From Thermomonospora echinospora (GTDB lineage Bacteria > Actinomycetota > Actinomycetes > Streptosporangiales > Streptosporangiaceae), in assembly GCF_900108175.1 (NCBI RefSeq), contig NZ_FNVO01000001.1, positions 1 to 37,531 on the forward strand: 37,531 bases of DNA. The letters run 5' to 3'. This document shows positions 1 to 7,920 of this stretch, piece by piece. A program made the translations under genes and the position numbers. Each line of letters starts with the position of its first letter. Position 1 is the first letter of the stretch. The notes beneath the pieces are model-generated. The model was not told the origin of the DNA. It saw nothing but the letters and a program-made list of their open reading frames with translations, and did no database searches.

Positions 1-1070
1 CCGAGGCGCAGAATCCGGAGCGTTCTCCGCATCGTAAGGCGGGTCCGTGTGCGTTGCGTGGGATGCGGTCGGCGGATGTGGTGGATGCCAGGTCCGAGGG
101 TGCGCGGTTGGCGGCGGCGGTGTCGTTGTTGCTGGCGGCGGCCAAGACTCGTGATCACATCGTGGATCGTGACAAGGCGTATGGCCGGAAGCTGGTGGCG
201 GTGGGCGCGGGCCATATGGCGGATCGGTGGGATGCTGCCGGGGCGCGTACCGGCTCGGCGCTGGGCTTTGATGCCAGTGTGCTGAGGAAGGCGGTAGAGC
301 GGCAGGCCCGGTTGGAGGCGGTCGGGGGGTTGGGGCTGCTGGAGTTGACCGAGCCGACGGAGACGGCGGTGGCGGCGGCGTTCGCGCACACGGCTGTTTT
401 GGCGGGTAAGCCGCACAACGTCGAGGCGTTGGGGGAGGCGGGACGGTTCTTCGGTCGTCTGGCCCATCTGATCGACGCCGTCGAGGACTTGGAAGAGGAC
501 CGGGCCCGCGGTGTCTACAACCCGCTGCTGGCCACCGGGACTGATCTGGCCGAGGCCCGCCGGTACTGCGAGGACGCCCTGCACGGTCTGCGCCTGGCCA
601 TCGCCGACCTCGACCTGGAGGACCGGCGCCTGGTCAAGGCCCTGCTCGACCGCGAGATAGGGCGTTCGGTCGACCGGGTCTTCGCCGCCTACCCCGGTGG
701 CCCTCCAGGCTCGCACGGCCCCGGCCCTCAGGGGCCCTATGGGCCTTCTTACCAGGACCCGTACGGACGGCAGCCGGGCCACCCGGCCGGACACCCGCCG
801 CACACGCCCATGGGGCCGGGCTCGCCCGGCGGCGGCGACTGGAGCGGCGGAGGCGGTGGCTTCGGCGGCTTCGGTGGCGGGCACGGCCGTCCGCGGCGCC
901 CCGGATTCCCCATTCCGTGCTTCGCCGACACCCTCGTCGGCTGCACCTGCGGCCTCTACCAGCCGAAGTGGAGCAAGTACCGGGACAAGTCCTGCAGTGG
1001 CCGCTGCTGGTGCACCCGCAACGGAAACTGCTGCGAGTGCTGCGACTCTTGCGATTGCTGCGACTGCTGA
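1..1070 (+). CDS. DUF5685-family protein with Cys-rich tail (5' end cut by window)
   Basis: The reading frame is already open at the first complete codon (base 3), so the true start lies upstream. The visible part begins with the KAGPCALRGM-type segment I associate with the middle of DUF5685 proteins, which are alpha-helical and of unknown function. After the helical part (to about visible residue 240) comes a Gly/Pro-rich linker of about 60 residues. The protein ends in about 50 residues holding 14 cysteines, with CC, CxC and CxxC spacings, and stops at TGA 1068-1070. Such a tail suggests metal binding, though that is inference. The copper genes follow 140 bp downstream on the same strand. 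The first ~400 bases use more T- and G-ending codons (TTG, CGT, GAT) than the rest. The family call rests on remembered sequence patterns; the cysteine tail is seen directly. Confidence 0.75.
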   Translation, partial: EAQNPERSPHRKAGPCALRGMRSADVVDARSEGARLAAAVSLLLAAAKTRDHIVDRDKAYGRKLVAVGAGHMADRWDAAGARTGSALGFDASVLRKAVERQARLEAVGGLGLLELTEPTETAVAAAFAHTAVLAGKPHNVEALGEAGRFFGRLAHLIDAVEDLEEDRARGVYNPLLATGTDLAEARRYCEDALHGLRLAIADLDLEDRRLVKALLDREIGRSVDRVFAAYPGGPPGSHGPGPQGPYGPSYQDPYGRQPGHPAGHPPHTPMGPGSPGGGDWSGGGGGFGGFGGGHGRPRRPGFPIPCFADTLVGCTCGLYQPKWSKYRDKSCSGRCWCTRNGNCCECCDSCDCCDC

Positions 1071-1210
1071 CCGGCCGTCACCGGCGCCGGCGGCCGATCC
1101 GGCCGTGCGGCCGAGGCTCCCCGGGCCACCGGGTGCCGGGGTGAGGGCAAACCTCAATATGGTAGAGAGCGCCCCTGTCCCTGCACACGGAGACCAGCGA
1201 CGCTCTCATC

Positions 1211-1792
1211 ATGATCACTTCAATGGCGCGCCTCGCCGCGCTCGCCGCGGTCCTGCTGGCCCTGGGAGTGGCGTTCGCCGCGCCCGCCTCCGCGCACACC
1301 CGGCTGGTGAGCAGCTCACCGGCCCAGGACGCGCGGGCCGAGCGGGTCGACCAGGTGTCGCTGGTCTTCAGCGACCGTATCCGCAACGCCAAGGTGCTGG
1401 TCAAGGACGCCGCCGGCACGTCCTACCAGAGCGGTGAGGCCCGGCTGGACGAGCGCACCGTCACCCAGCCGCTGACCGGCCCGCTGCCCGCCGGCGCCTA
1501 CACGGTGGTGTGGCGGGTGGTCGGCGAGGACGGGCACCCGATCCAGAGCGAGGACCCGCTGAAGTTCACCGTCGCCGCGCCGTCCGGCCCGTCACCGTCC
1601 GGGCAGGCCACGCCGTCCAGGGAGGGCGCACTGCCCGCCGCGGGCGGCATGGCGGTCACCGCGCCGGTCGCCGACAAGGAGGACTCCGGCGGCGGGGCCA
1701 GGTGGCTGATGATCGGCAGCGGACTGCTGCTCGGCCTGGGCATCGGCTTCGGGCTGGTGTTCCTGCGCAAGGGACCGTCCTCCGGTGAGTAG
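1211..1792 (+). CDS. copC: CopC-domain copper-binding protein, membrane-anchored
   Basis: A 193-residue exported protein. It has a signal peptide ending ASA before His29, so the mature protein would begin with the His that ligates Cu(II) in CopC proteins. The HTRLVSSSPA segment follows. The second ligand motif DGHP lies at residues 107-110, followed by the typical beta-strand ending KFTV. A Gly/Pro/Ser linker leads to one C-terminal membrane helix (about 167-186) and a short basic tail, so the beta-sandwich faces outward. The start is ATG 1211; an in-frame ATG at 1223 is a possible alternative. Its last 8 bases overlap the next gene, which encodes the CopD-CtaG fusion, implying coupled translation. 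The likely role is handing copper to CopD for import and oxidase assembly. Confidence 0.92.
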   Translation: MITSMARLAALAAVLLALGVAFAAPASAHTRLVSSSPAQDARAERVDQVSLVFSDRIRNAKVLVKDAAGTSYQSGEARLDERTVTQPLTGPLPAGAYTVVWRVVGEDGHPIQSEDPLKFTVAAPSGPSPSGQATPSREGALPAAGGMAVTAPVADKEDSGGGARWLMIGSGLLLGLGIGFGLVFLRKGPSSGE

Positions 1793-4004
1793 GGCGATGG
1801 TGCAGGTGACCCGCGCCGCCGCGATCGCCACGGCGGCCGCCGCCGGCACGCTGGCGGTGGCCCTCATCGTCGGCGGGGCGGCCTCTGAGGAGGTCATCCC
1901 GGGGCTCGCCGATGCGGGTGAGTTCACCCGCTGGGGGCTTCCGGCCGCCCGGGTGGTCATGGACCTGACCGCCGCGCTGACCGTGGGCGCGCTGCTGGCT
2001 GCGACGCTGCTGCTGCCGCTGGACGTCACCGGGGGCAAGGGCCGGCTGTCCGGCGACGCCACCGCCTATCTGCGGGCCTCGTCCTGGCTGGCCGCCGGCT
2101 GGGCCGCCGCCGCGGCGGCCACGCTGGTGTTCACCGTCTCCGACGTGCTCGGCGAGCCGGTGGACCTGATCCTCACCGGCGACCGGCTCAGCGGCTATGT
2201 GGGCGACCTTCCGCAGGGCACTGCGTTGCTGCTGGTGATTCTGATGGCGGTGGTGGTCGCGTTGCTGGCGCGGACCACCGCCACGCCGGGCGGCGCGTTG
2301 GCCCTGCTGGCGCTGGCCGGGATCGCCCTGCTGCCGCCGCCGCTGACCGGTCACGCGGCCTCGGCCGCCAACCACTCGGTGGCCGTCACCGGGCTGGCGC
2401 TGCACGTGGCCGCCGTGGCGCCCTGGGTGGGCGGCCTGGCGATGCTCGGCCGGCACGCGCTGACCGGCGGCGGGCGGCTGGAGGTGATGGCCGACCGCTA
2501 CAGCCGGATGGCGCTGTGGTGCTACGTCGCGGTGGGGGTCAGCGGGATCGCCAACGTGGTGTCCCGGCTGCCGGACCCGGCCGACCTGGTGACCAGCGAC
2601 TACGGCCGGCTGGCCCTGGGCAAGATCGTGTTGTTCGGGGTGCTGGGCTGGTTCGGCTGGTGGCACCGCCGCCGTACGCTGCCCGCCCTGGCCGACCGGC
2701 GGCCGCACGCGTTCGCCCGGCTGGCCTCGGTGGAGGTGGCGGTGATGGCCGCGGTGATGGGGCTGGCGGTGGCGCTGGCCCGCACCGCCCCGCCCGCGCC
2801 CGCCCTGGAGGAGGACGCGGTCCAGGTGCTGCTCGGCTACCCGATGCCGCCGCAGATCACCCTGGGCAACGTCGTGACGCTGTGGAAGTTGGACTTCTTC
2901 TTCGCGCTGCTGGTGGTGGTGCTGGGCGGCCTGTACCTGGCGGGACTGGCCCGGCTGCGCTCGCGCGGCGACCGCTGGCCGATCGGGCGCACCGTCGCCT
3001 GGTTCATCGGCCTGCTGACCATCGTGCTGGTCACCCAGTCCGGGCTGTCGCGGTACGCGCCGGTGCTGTTCAGCATGCACATGGTGCAGCACATGACGCT
3101 GGGCATGCTGACGCCGATCTTCCTGGTGCTGGGTGCCCCGGTGACGCTGGCGCTGCGCGCGCTGCGGCCCGCCCGGATCCGCGGCGACCGTGGCCCCCGC
3201 GAGTGGATCACGATCCTGCTGCACAGCCGGTACGTGTCGGTGCTCACCCATCCGGTGGTGGCCGCGGCGATCTTCGTGGTGAGCATGTTCGCGCTCTACT
3301 TCACGCCGCTGTTCCAGAACGCGATGCGCAACCATCTCGGGCACATCGCGATGGAGGTCCACTTCCTGGCGGCCGGGACGCTGTTCTTCTGGGTGCTGAT
3401 CGGCGTGGACCCGGCGCCGCGCCGGCTGCCCCACGTGGCCAAGCTGGTGGTGCTGTTCGCCACCATGCCCTTCCACGCCTTCTTCGGGATCGCGCTGATG
3501 AACCTGGGCGAGCCGATCGCCGACGGCTGGTACCGGGCGGTGCACCCGCAGTGGGCCACCTCAGTGCTGACCGACCAGCACACCGGTGGCGCCATCGCCT
3601 GGGGCTTCGGTGAGATCCCCACGATCATCGTGCTGGTGGCCCTGGTCGGACAGTGGTTCCTGGACGACGAGCGCACCGCCCGCCGCAAGGACCGTCAGGC
3701 CGACCGGGCGGCCGCCCGCCACGAGAACGACGAACTGGCCGAGTACAACGCCCGGCTGGCCGCCCTGGCCCGGCACGACGAGCAGACCGAGGCCGAGCGC
3801 GCCGCGGCGAAGAAGACCGCCGGGAAGAAGACCGCCGCGAAGAAGGCAGGGAGCGGGAAGCCCGGGACCGCCGGGACGGCCGAGAAGACCGGGACGGCCG
3901 AGAAGTCCGACGCCCAGAAGTCCGGGGCCGCCGAGAAGGCCGGGAGCGCCGGAGCCGCCGATGAGGCGGAGGGCGCCGAGCCGGTGGGGGAGGACGCCAC
4001 CTAG
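1785..4004 (+). CDS. CopD / CtaG fusion: copper transport and cytochrome c oxidase assembly membrane protein
   Basis: A 739-residue polytopic membrane protein in two halves. The first (about 1-340) is CopD-like, with repeated helices and the NHS..HVAAVAPWVGGL segment typical of CopD. The second (about 345-620) is CtaG-like (caa3-type assembly factor), with the HMVQHMTLGML segment, a GHIAMEVHF helix and PFHAFFGIAL. The same fusion order is known in actinobacterial proteins such as mycobacterial Rv0102. GTG 1785 overlaps the copC stop by 8 bp; ATG 1797 is an alternative start. After the last helix comes a cytoplasmic stretch (about residues 625-739) rich in Arg, Ala and Lys. It continues as repeated AAKK/GKK/AEK units, resembling histone-H1-like tails, and ends acidic. 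That tail is not part of either family. The gene probably works with copC in supplying copper to cytochrome oxidase. Confidence 0.9.
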   Translation: MSRAMVQVTRAAAIATAAAAGTLAVALIVGGAASEEVIPGLADAGEFTRWGLPAARVVMDLTAALTVGALLAATLLLPLDVTGGKGRLSGDATAYLRASSWLAAGWAAAAAATLVFTVSDVLGEPVDLILTGDRLSGYVGDLPQGTALLLVILMAVVVALLARTTATPGGALALLALAGIALLPPPLTGHAASAANHSVAVTGLALHVAAVAPWVGGLAMLGRHALTGGGRLEVMADRYSRMALWCYVAVGVSGIANVVSRLPDPADLVTSDYGRLALGKIVLFGVLGWFGWWHRRRTLPALADRRPHAFARLASVEVAVMAAVMGLAVALARTAPPAPALEEDAVQVLLGYPMPPQITLGNVVTLWKLDFFFALLVVVLGGLYLAGLARLRSRGDRWPIGRTVAWFIGLLTIVLVTQSGLSRYAPVLFSMHMVQHMTLGMLTPIFLVLGAPVTLALRALRPARIRGDRGPREWITILLHSRYVSVLTHPVVAAAIFVVSMFALYFTPLFQNAMRNHLGHIAMEVHFLAAGTLFFWVLIGVDPAPRRLPHVAKLVVLFATMPFHAFFGIALMNLGEPIADGWYRAVHPQWATSVLTDQHTGGAIAWGFGEIPTIIVLVALVGQWFLDDERTARRKDRQADRAAARHENDELAEYNARLAALARHDEQTEAERAAAKKTAGKKTAAKKAGSGKPGTAGTAEKTGTAEKSDAQKSGAAEKAGSAGAADEAEGAEPVGEDAT

Positions 4005-4039
4005 CCTCCCGGCCTCCCGGCCTCCTAGGGTGCGCCGCC

Positions 4040-4057
4040 CTCCCCCGTGCGGGGGAG
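4040..4057. terminator. Hairpin after copC-copD/ctaG
   Basis: CTCCCCC (4040-4046), a 4-nt loop, then GGGGGAG (4051-4057): a perfect 7-bp GC stem 36 bp after the stop, without a T tract. It fits an actinobacterial terminator. It also argues against translation of the next gene starting at GTG 4047, which lies in the loop. Confidence 0.5.
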
Positions 4058-4112
4058 CGGGCCCGTGCCCTGGGAGGAGGCCGGCGGCGGGGCCGTCTGC
4101 CAGGATCGAGGC

Positions 4113-5357
4113 GTGCTGTGGCGGCTGTTGCTCGAAAGGCTCACCTGGCGGCGGTGGGCCTACCTGGTCATGGGCGGGGCGCTGCTCATGCCCTATTGGT
4201 TCCTGAGCTGGGTCGTCGTCGCGTTCCTCCCGGTTCCCGCCGACCGCCCGCTGCGCGACGTGATCGCGCTGGTCCTGGCGCTGGCGCTGCCGGCCGCCGG
4301 CACCTTCGTCACCGGGCTGCTCCCCGCGGTGCGGGTGCTGGAGGCGACCGCGATCGGTGAGCTGGTCGGGGGACGGCTCGGCGAGCGGCCGGTGGAGCCG
4401 TCCCCCGACTGGCCCACCAGGCTGCGCACCGGCTGCTGGTTCTTCCTGCACACCCACGTCGGCGTGCTGGTCAGTGCGCTCAGTCTGGCTGTGCCCCCGC
4501 TGGCGCTGCTGCTGGCGGCGTTCCCGTTCATCGACCAGGGCGACGTCCTGTCCTCGCAGGGCGGGTACCACGACGGGCTCGCCCGGGCCCTGGCGCCCGG
4601 GGCGGGGCTGGCGCTGACGGTCGCGCTGCTGGGCGTGATCGCGGCGACCGGGCTGCTGGCGGCCGGGCTGGCGCCGGCCTTCCTGGGCCCCTCGCCGGCC
4701 GAGCGGCTGGCCGAGGCCGAGCGGCGGGCCGACCGGCTGGCCGAGCGCAACCGGCTGGCCCGGGAACTGCACGACTCGGTCGGGCACGCGCTGAGCGTCG
4801 TCACGCTGCAGGCCGCCGCGGCCGGACGGGTGCTGGAACGCGATCCTGACTTCGCCCGCCGGGCCCTGAGCGCGATCGAGGAGTCGGCCCGCAGCGCCCT
4901 GGCGGACCTGGACCACGTTCTCGGGCTGCTGCGTGAGGAGGCCCACGGCAGGGCCCCGCAGGCCACGCTGGCCGATCTGGACGGGCTGCTGGACAAGACC
5001 CGGCTGGCGGGGGTGCGGCTGGACGCGCGGGTCGGCGGCGGGCTCGACCGGGTGCCCGCCGTGGTGTCCCGGGAGGCGTACCGGATCGTCCAGGAAGGGC
5101 TGACCAACGCGCTGCGGCACGCCGGAAGGGTGCCCGTACGGCTGCGGATCGAGGCCGGCGACGACCGGCTGGAGGTGGAGATGAGCAACCCCCTGAACGA
5201 CGCCGCGGCCGGCCGCCCCGGGCGGCGCACGGGCGGCGGCCGCGGGCTACCCGGCATCCGCGAGCGGGTCACCGTGCTGCGCGGGCGGATGCGGGCGGGC
5301 CGCGAGGGCCGGACGTGGCGGCTGTACGTCTCGCTGCCGCTGCGGTCGGGCGGGTGA
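4113..5357 (+). CDS. Two-component sensor histidine kinase, HisKA_3 (NarL-type)
   Basis: A membrane sensor kinase of 414 residues from GTG 4113. I prefer this start because an AGGATCGAG ribosome-binding site precedes it; an in-frame GTG at 4047 lies in a hairpin loop. Residues 1-200 carry several hydrophobic segments (probably four helices) and no recognisable ligand domain. The dimerisation/phosphoacceptor motif [13 protein letters not shown] contains His220. The ATPase part follows, with an N-box ([11 protein letters not shown]) and a glycine-rich G-box ([12 protein letters not shown]). The stop codon overlaps the response regulator start (GTGA), so the two form an operon. The signal is unknown. 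Although the copper genes lie just upstream, HisKA_3 kinases are not the usual copper sensors, so a link to copper is only positional. Confidence 0.9.
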   Translation: MLWRLLLERLTWRRWAYLVMGGALLMPYWFLSWVVVAFLPVPADRPLRDVIALVLALALPAAGTFVTGLLPAVRVLEATAIGELVGGRLGERPVEPSPDWPTRLRTGCWFFLHTHVGVLVSALSLAVPPLALLLAAFPFIDQGDVLSSQGGYHDGLARALAPGAGLALTVALLGVIAATGLLAAGLAPAFLGPSPAERLAEAERRADRLAERNRLARELHDSVGHALSVVTLQAAAAGRVLERDPDFARRALSAIEESARSALADLDHVLGLLREEAHGRAPQATLADLDGLLDKTRLAGVRLDARVGGGLDRVPAVVSREAYRIVQEGLTNALRHAGRVPVRLRIEAGDDRLEVEMSNPLNDAAAGRPGRRTGGGRGLPGIRERVTVLRGRMRAGREGRTWRLYVSLPLRSGG

Positions 5358-6013
5358 GCGGGGAGATGGGCATCGACGTGCTGGTGGTGGACGACGAGCG
5401 GCTGATCAGGGCCGGGCTGCGGGCGATCATCGACGCCGAGCCGGACCTGCGGGTGGTCGGCGAGGCCTCCGACGGGGCCGAGGTCCCCGGCCAGGTGGCC
5501 CGGCTGCGCCCCGACGTGGTCCTGATGGATGTGCGGATGCCGCGGCTGGACGGCATCCAGGCGACCCGGAGCCTGCTGGCGGGCGCCGCCCCGCCCAAGG
5601 TCGTGGTCGTGACCACCTTCGAGAACGACGAGTACGTCTACGACGCGCTGCGGGCCGGGGCCAGCGGGTTCCTGCTCAAGCGGACCCGTCCCGAGGAGAT
5701 CCTGCAGGCGATCCGGATGGTGGCGCACGGCGACACCCTGCTGTTCCCGGCCGCGATCCGGGCGCTGGCCGCCGAGCACGCCCGGCCCGCCGGGAACGGG
5801 GCCGACTGGCACCGGCGGCTCACCGAGCGGGAGGCGGACGTGCTGCGCCTGGTGGCGAAGGGGCGTTCCAACGCCGAGATCGCCCGGGAGCTGTTCGTCA
5901 GTCCGCAGACGGTCAAGACCCATGTCGGCAACGTGCTGGCCAAGCTGCAGGCCCGCGACCGCACCCAGGCGGTGATCCTCGCCTACGAGACCGGGTTCAT
6001 TGCGCCGGGCTGA
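5354..6013 (+). CDS. NarL/LuxR-family response regulator
   Basis: The partner of the preceding kinase. The receiver domain (about 5-120) has the acidic pair VVDDER near the start, the phosphoacceptor Asp in VVLMDVRMP (residue 59 from GTG 5354), the Thr of VVTTF and the Lys of FLLKRT. A LuxR-type helix-turn-helix fills residues 150-210, with [20 protein letters not shown] and SPQTVKTHV. The start is uncertain: GTG 5354 overlaps the kinase stop by 4 bp and would be translated by coupling, while ATG 5366 would give 215 residues. It presumably dimerises when phosphorylated and binds DNA. Target genes cannot be inferred from the window. Confidence 0.93.
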   Translation: MSGEMGIDVLVVDDERLIRAGLRAIIDAEPDLRVVGEASDGAEVPGQVARLRPDVVLMDVRMPRLDGIQATRSLLAGAAPPKVVVVTTFENDEYVYDALRAGASGFLLKRTRPEEILQAIRMVAHGDTLLFPAAIRALAAEHARPAGNGADWHRRLTEREADVLRLVAKGRSNAEIARELFVSPQTVKTHVGNVLAKLQARDRTQAVILAYETGFIAPG

Positions 6014-6028
6014 CGCGGGCCGGCGTCA
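6011..6028. terminator. Hairpin at the end of the two-component operon
   Basis: TGACGC (6011-6016) and GCGTCA (6023-6028) pair perfectly around a 6-nt loop. The stop codon of the response regulator forms the start of the stem. Weak terminator candidate without a T run. Confidence 0.35.
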
Positions 6029-6112
6029 AGGGCTCCGGGCTGCGCGCTGAGCGGATTCGCCACCGGCGTACACCGCTGACGCGCGGCGGTCGCGGGAGGA
6101 AGGGTAGGCGGC

Positions 6113-7051
6113 ATGCGAGATTTCCGATTCGGGTTCAACTTCTTCGACGTTCCCCCGCGGGAGGACTTCGTCGCCCGCTGCCGCACGGCCGAGCGCCTCG
6201 GCTACGACGTGGCGCTGGTTCCCGACCATCTGGGCGGGCCCGCCCCCTTCCCGACGATGGTGGCGGCGGCCGAGGCGACCGAACGGCTGCGGGTCGGCAC
6301 GTTGGTGCTCAACGTTCCGTTCTGGAACCCGCACCTGCTGGCCAGGGAGGTCGCCACCGCCGACCGGCTCACCGGCGGGCGGGTCGAGCTCGGCCTGGGC
6401 GCGGGCCACATGAAGTGGGAGTTCGAGGCCGCCGGGCTGCCCTGGGAGCCGTTCGGCGCCCGGACGGACCGGCTGGCGGAGACGATCGAGGAGCTCGGGC
6501 GGCTGTTCGGCGGCCCCGGCTACGAGCAGCACGCGGCCCGGGACGCCGAATACGGCCTGGCGGAGCTGCGGCCCGTGCAGCGGCGGGGCTTCGACGGGTC
6601 GGGACCGCCGCTGCTGATCGGCGGCACCGGCGACCGGGTGCTGCGGCTGGCGGCCCGGCACGCCGACATCATCGCCTACGCCGGGGTCTACCAGCTCAAG
6701 GGCGAGCCGCCCGGCACGTTCCGGATCGGCACCGCCGCCGAGGCCGGCGAGCGGGTGGAGTTCGTGCGCGGACTGATGGGGGAGCGGGCCGACGAGGCCG
6801 AGGCGAGCATCCTGATCCAGGCCGTGGTGGTGACCGATGACCGGCGTGCGGCGGCCGAGCGGCTGTCGGCCGAACGGCTGCCGTTCCTGACCCCCGAGGA
6901 GATCCTGGAGACGCCGTTCCTGCTGATCGGCACGTACGAGCAGATGGCCGGGCAACTGGTGGAGCGGCGCGAGCGCTTCGGGTTCTCCTACATCACCGTG
7001 CACGGCCCCTACATGGAGACGTTCGGTTCGGTCATCGAGCGCCTGCGGTGA
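6113..7051 (+). CDS. F420-dependent LLM-class oxidoreductase (TIGR03621-like)
   Basis: A 312-residue luciferase-like (TIM-barrel) flavin/F420 oxidoreductase. The N-terminus FRFGFNFFDVPPREDF and the segments VPDHLGG, LRVGTLVLNVPFWNPHLLAREVATAD, GRVELGLGAGHMKWEFEAAG and LLIGGTGDRVLRLAARHADI match the actinobacterial subgroup TIGR03621. This subgroup is predicted to use coenzyme F420 rather than FMN. ATG 6113 follows a strong GGGAGGAAGGG site. It stands alone on the plus strand with about 100 bp before and 200 bp after. The substrate is unknown. npdG, an F420 reductase supplying F420H2, lies 9.5 kb away in the same window, which shows the genome has F420 metabolism. No catalytic anomalies were noticed. 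Confidence 0.87.
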   Translation: MRDFRFGFNFFDVPPREDFVARCRTAERLGYDVALVPDHLGGPAPFPTMVAAAEATERLRVGTLVLNVPFWNPHLLAREVATADRLTGGRVELGLGAGHMKWEFEAAGLPWEPFGARTDRLAETIEELGRLFGGPGYEQHAARDAEYGLAELRPVQRRGFDGSGPPLLIGGTGDRVLRLAARHADIIAYAGVYQLKGEPPGTFRIGTAAEAGERVEFVRGLMGERADEAEASILIQAVVVTDDRRAAAERLSAERLPFLTPEEILETPFLLIGTYEQMAGQLVERRERFGFSYITVHGPYMETFGSVIERLR

Positions 7052-7249
7052 GGCGGTCTGCGGCCCGGAGCCTCACGTGCCGGCCGGTGCGGGCAGCCTG
7101 CTCTGGGTGACGGAGCCGGGGGCCTGGCCTCCGGCGGGAACGCCTCGATCATGCCGCCGATGAGGATCGTCCGCGCCGTCGGCTGAACCCGCGGCCGGTG
7201 CCGTCCCGTACCGCCTGACATCGGGCCGGGCGGTGGGGGTGGTGAGAGG

Positions 7250-7795
7250 GTGCAGGGACGCGGGACGGCCCCGGTGCTCGCCGGGGTGACGGCGGTCGGC
7301 CTGGTGCTGGGGCTGGCCGGATGCGAGGTGCGGGTGCCGGGCCTGGCGGCCTCGCGGGTGGAGCCGGTGGCCGAGCCGATCGCCGACCCCCGGGCGGGGG
7401 CGGACGGCTTCGCGGTACGGCTGCGGGTGATCGTCGAAGACGGCGCCACGCTGGTGCTGGTGCCGCTGCGGGTCAACGGGCGCGGGCCGTTCGAGTTCAT
7501 CCTCGACACCGGCGCCTCCACCTCGACCGTCGACCGCAGGTTGGTGGGCTGGCTCGGGCTGCCCCGCACCGGCGAGACCGCGCGGGTGACCGGGGTGACC
7601 GGCAGCGCGGTGGTCCCGGTGGTCAAGCTGGCGGACTGGACGCTGGGCGGGCGGCCGCTGCGCGGGCGGCGGCTGACCGTCACCGACATCGGCGACGACC
7701 GGGTGGCCGGGCTGCTGGGCTCGGACGAACTGCGCCGTTTCGGAGCCGTCACGGTGGACTTCCGGCGGCAGCGGCTGGTGCTGCGGGCACGCTGA
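7250..7795 (+). CDS. Retropepsin-like aspartic protease lipoprotein
   Basis: A 181-residue protein from GTG 7250. It begins with a short basic n-region and a hydrophobic stretch ending in the lipobox LAGC (Cys25 or thereabouts), so it is probably a lipoprotein on the outer face of the membrane. The mature part is a single retropepsin-type domain. It has a flap-side strand with FEFILDTGAST carrying the catalytic Asp (DTGAS), then V.GVTGSAVVPVVKL, then the second-half hydrophobic-hydrophobic-Gly element VAGLLGSDELRRFG. A single domain with one DTG motif would need to dimerise, as viral retropepsins do. Predicted role: periplasm-side proteolysis; substrate unknown. Upstream (7052-7249) no convincing promoter was seen. 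Confidence 0.78.
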   Translation: MQGRGTAPVLAGVTAVGLVLGLAGCEVRVPGLAASRVEPVAEPIADPRAGADGFAVRLRVIVEDGATLVLVPLRVNGRGPFEFILDTGASTSTVDRRLVGWLGLPRTGETARVTGVTGSAVVPVVKLADWTLGGRPLRGRRLTVTDIGDDRVAGLLGSDELRRFGAVTVDFRRQRLVLRAR

Positions 7796-7920
7796 ACGGC
7801 CAGGCGGCTCCGGCCCGGCCGACATGGGCGAACTCTTGCGCCGCATGATCCGAACGCGATTCTATTGGCCCTGTGGCTGTGTGAGCAGCCTCACGCCAGC
7901 AACCTCCCGAAAGGACGACG

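Noticed and set aside
1135-1170. Promoter for copC at TATGGT (1158)
   Set aside because: No acceptable -35 at 16-18 nt upstream; single hexamer too weak to report.
1656-3545. A 629-codon minus-strand open frame opposite copD-ctaG
   Set aside because: Low-complexity His/Gln/Arg product antisense to a clear membrane protein gene; a codon-bias shadow.
4047-4112. Longer N-terminus of the sensor kinase from GTG 4047
   Set aside because: The GTG sits in the loop of a terminator-like hairpin. The 22 extra residues are Gly/Pro/Glu low-complexity. GTG 4113 has a proper ribosome-binding site.
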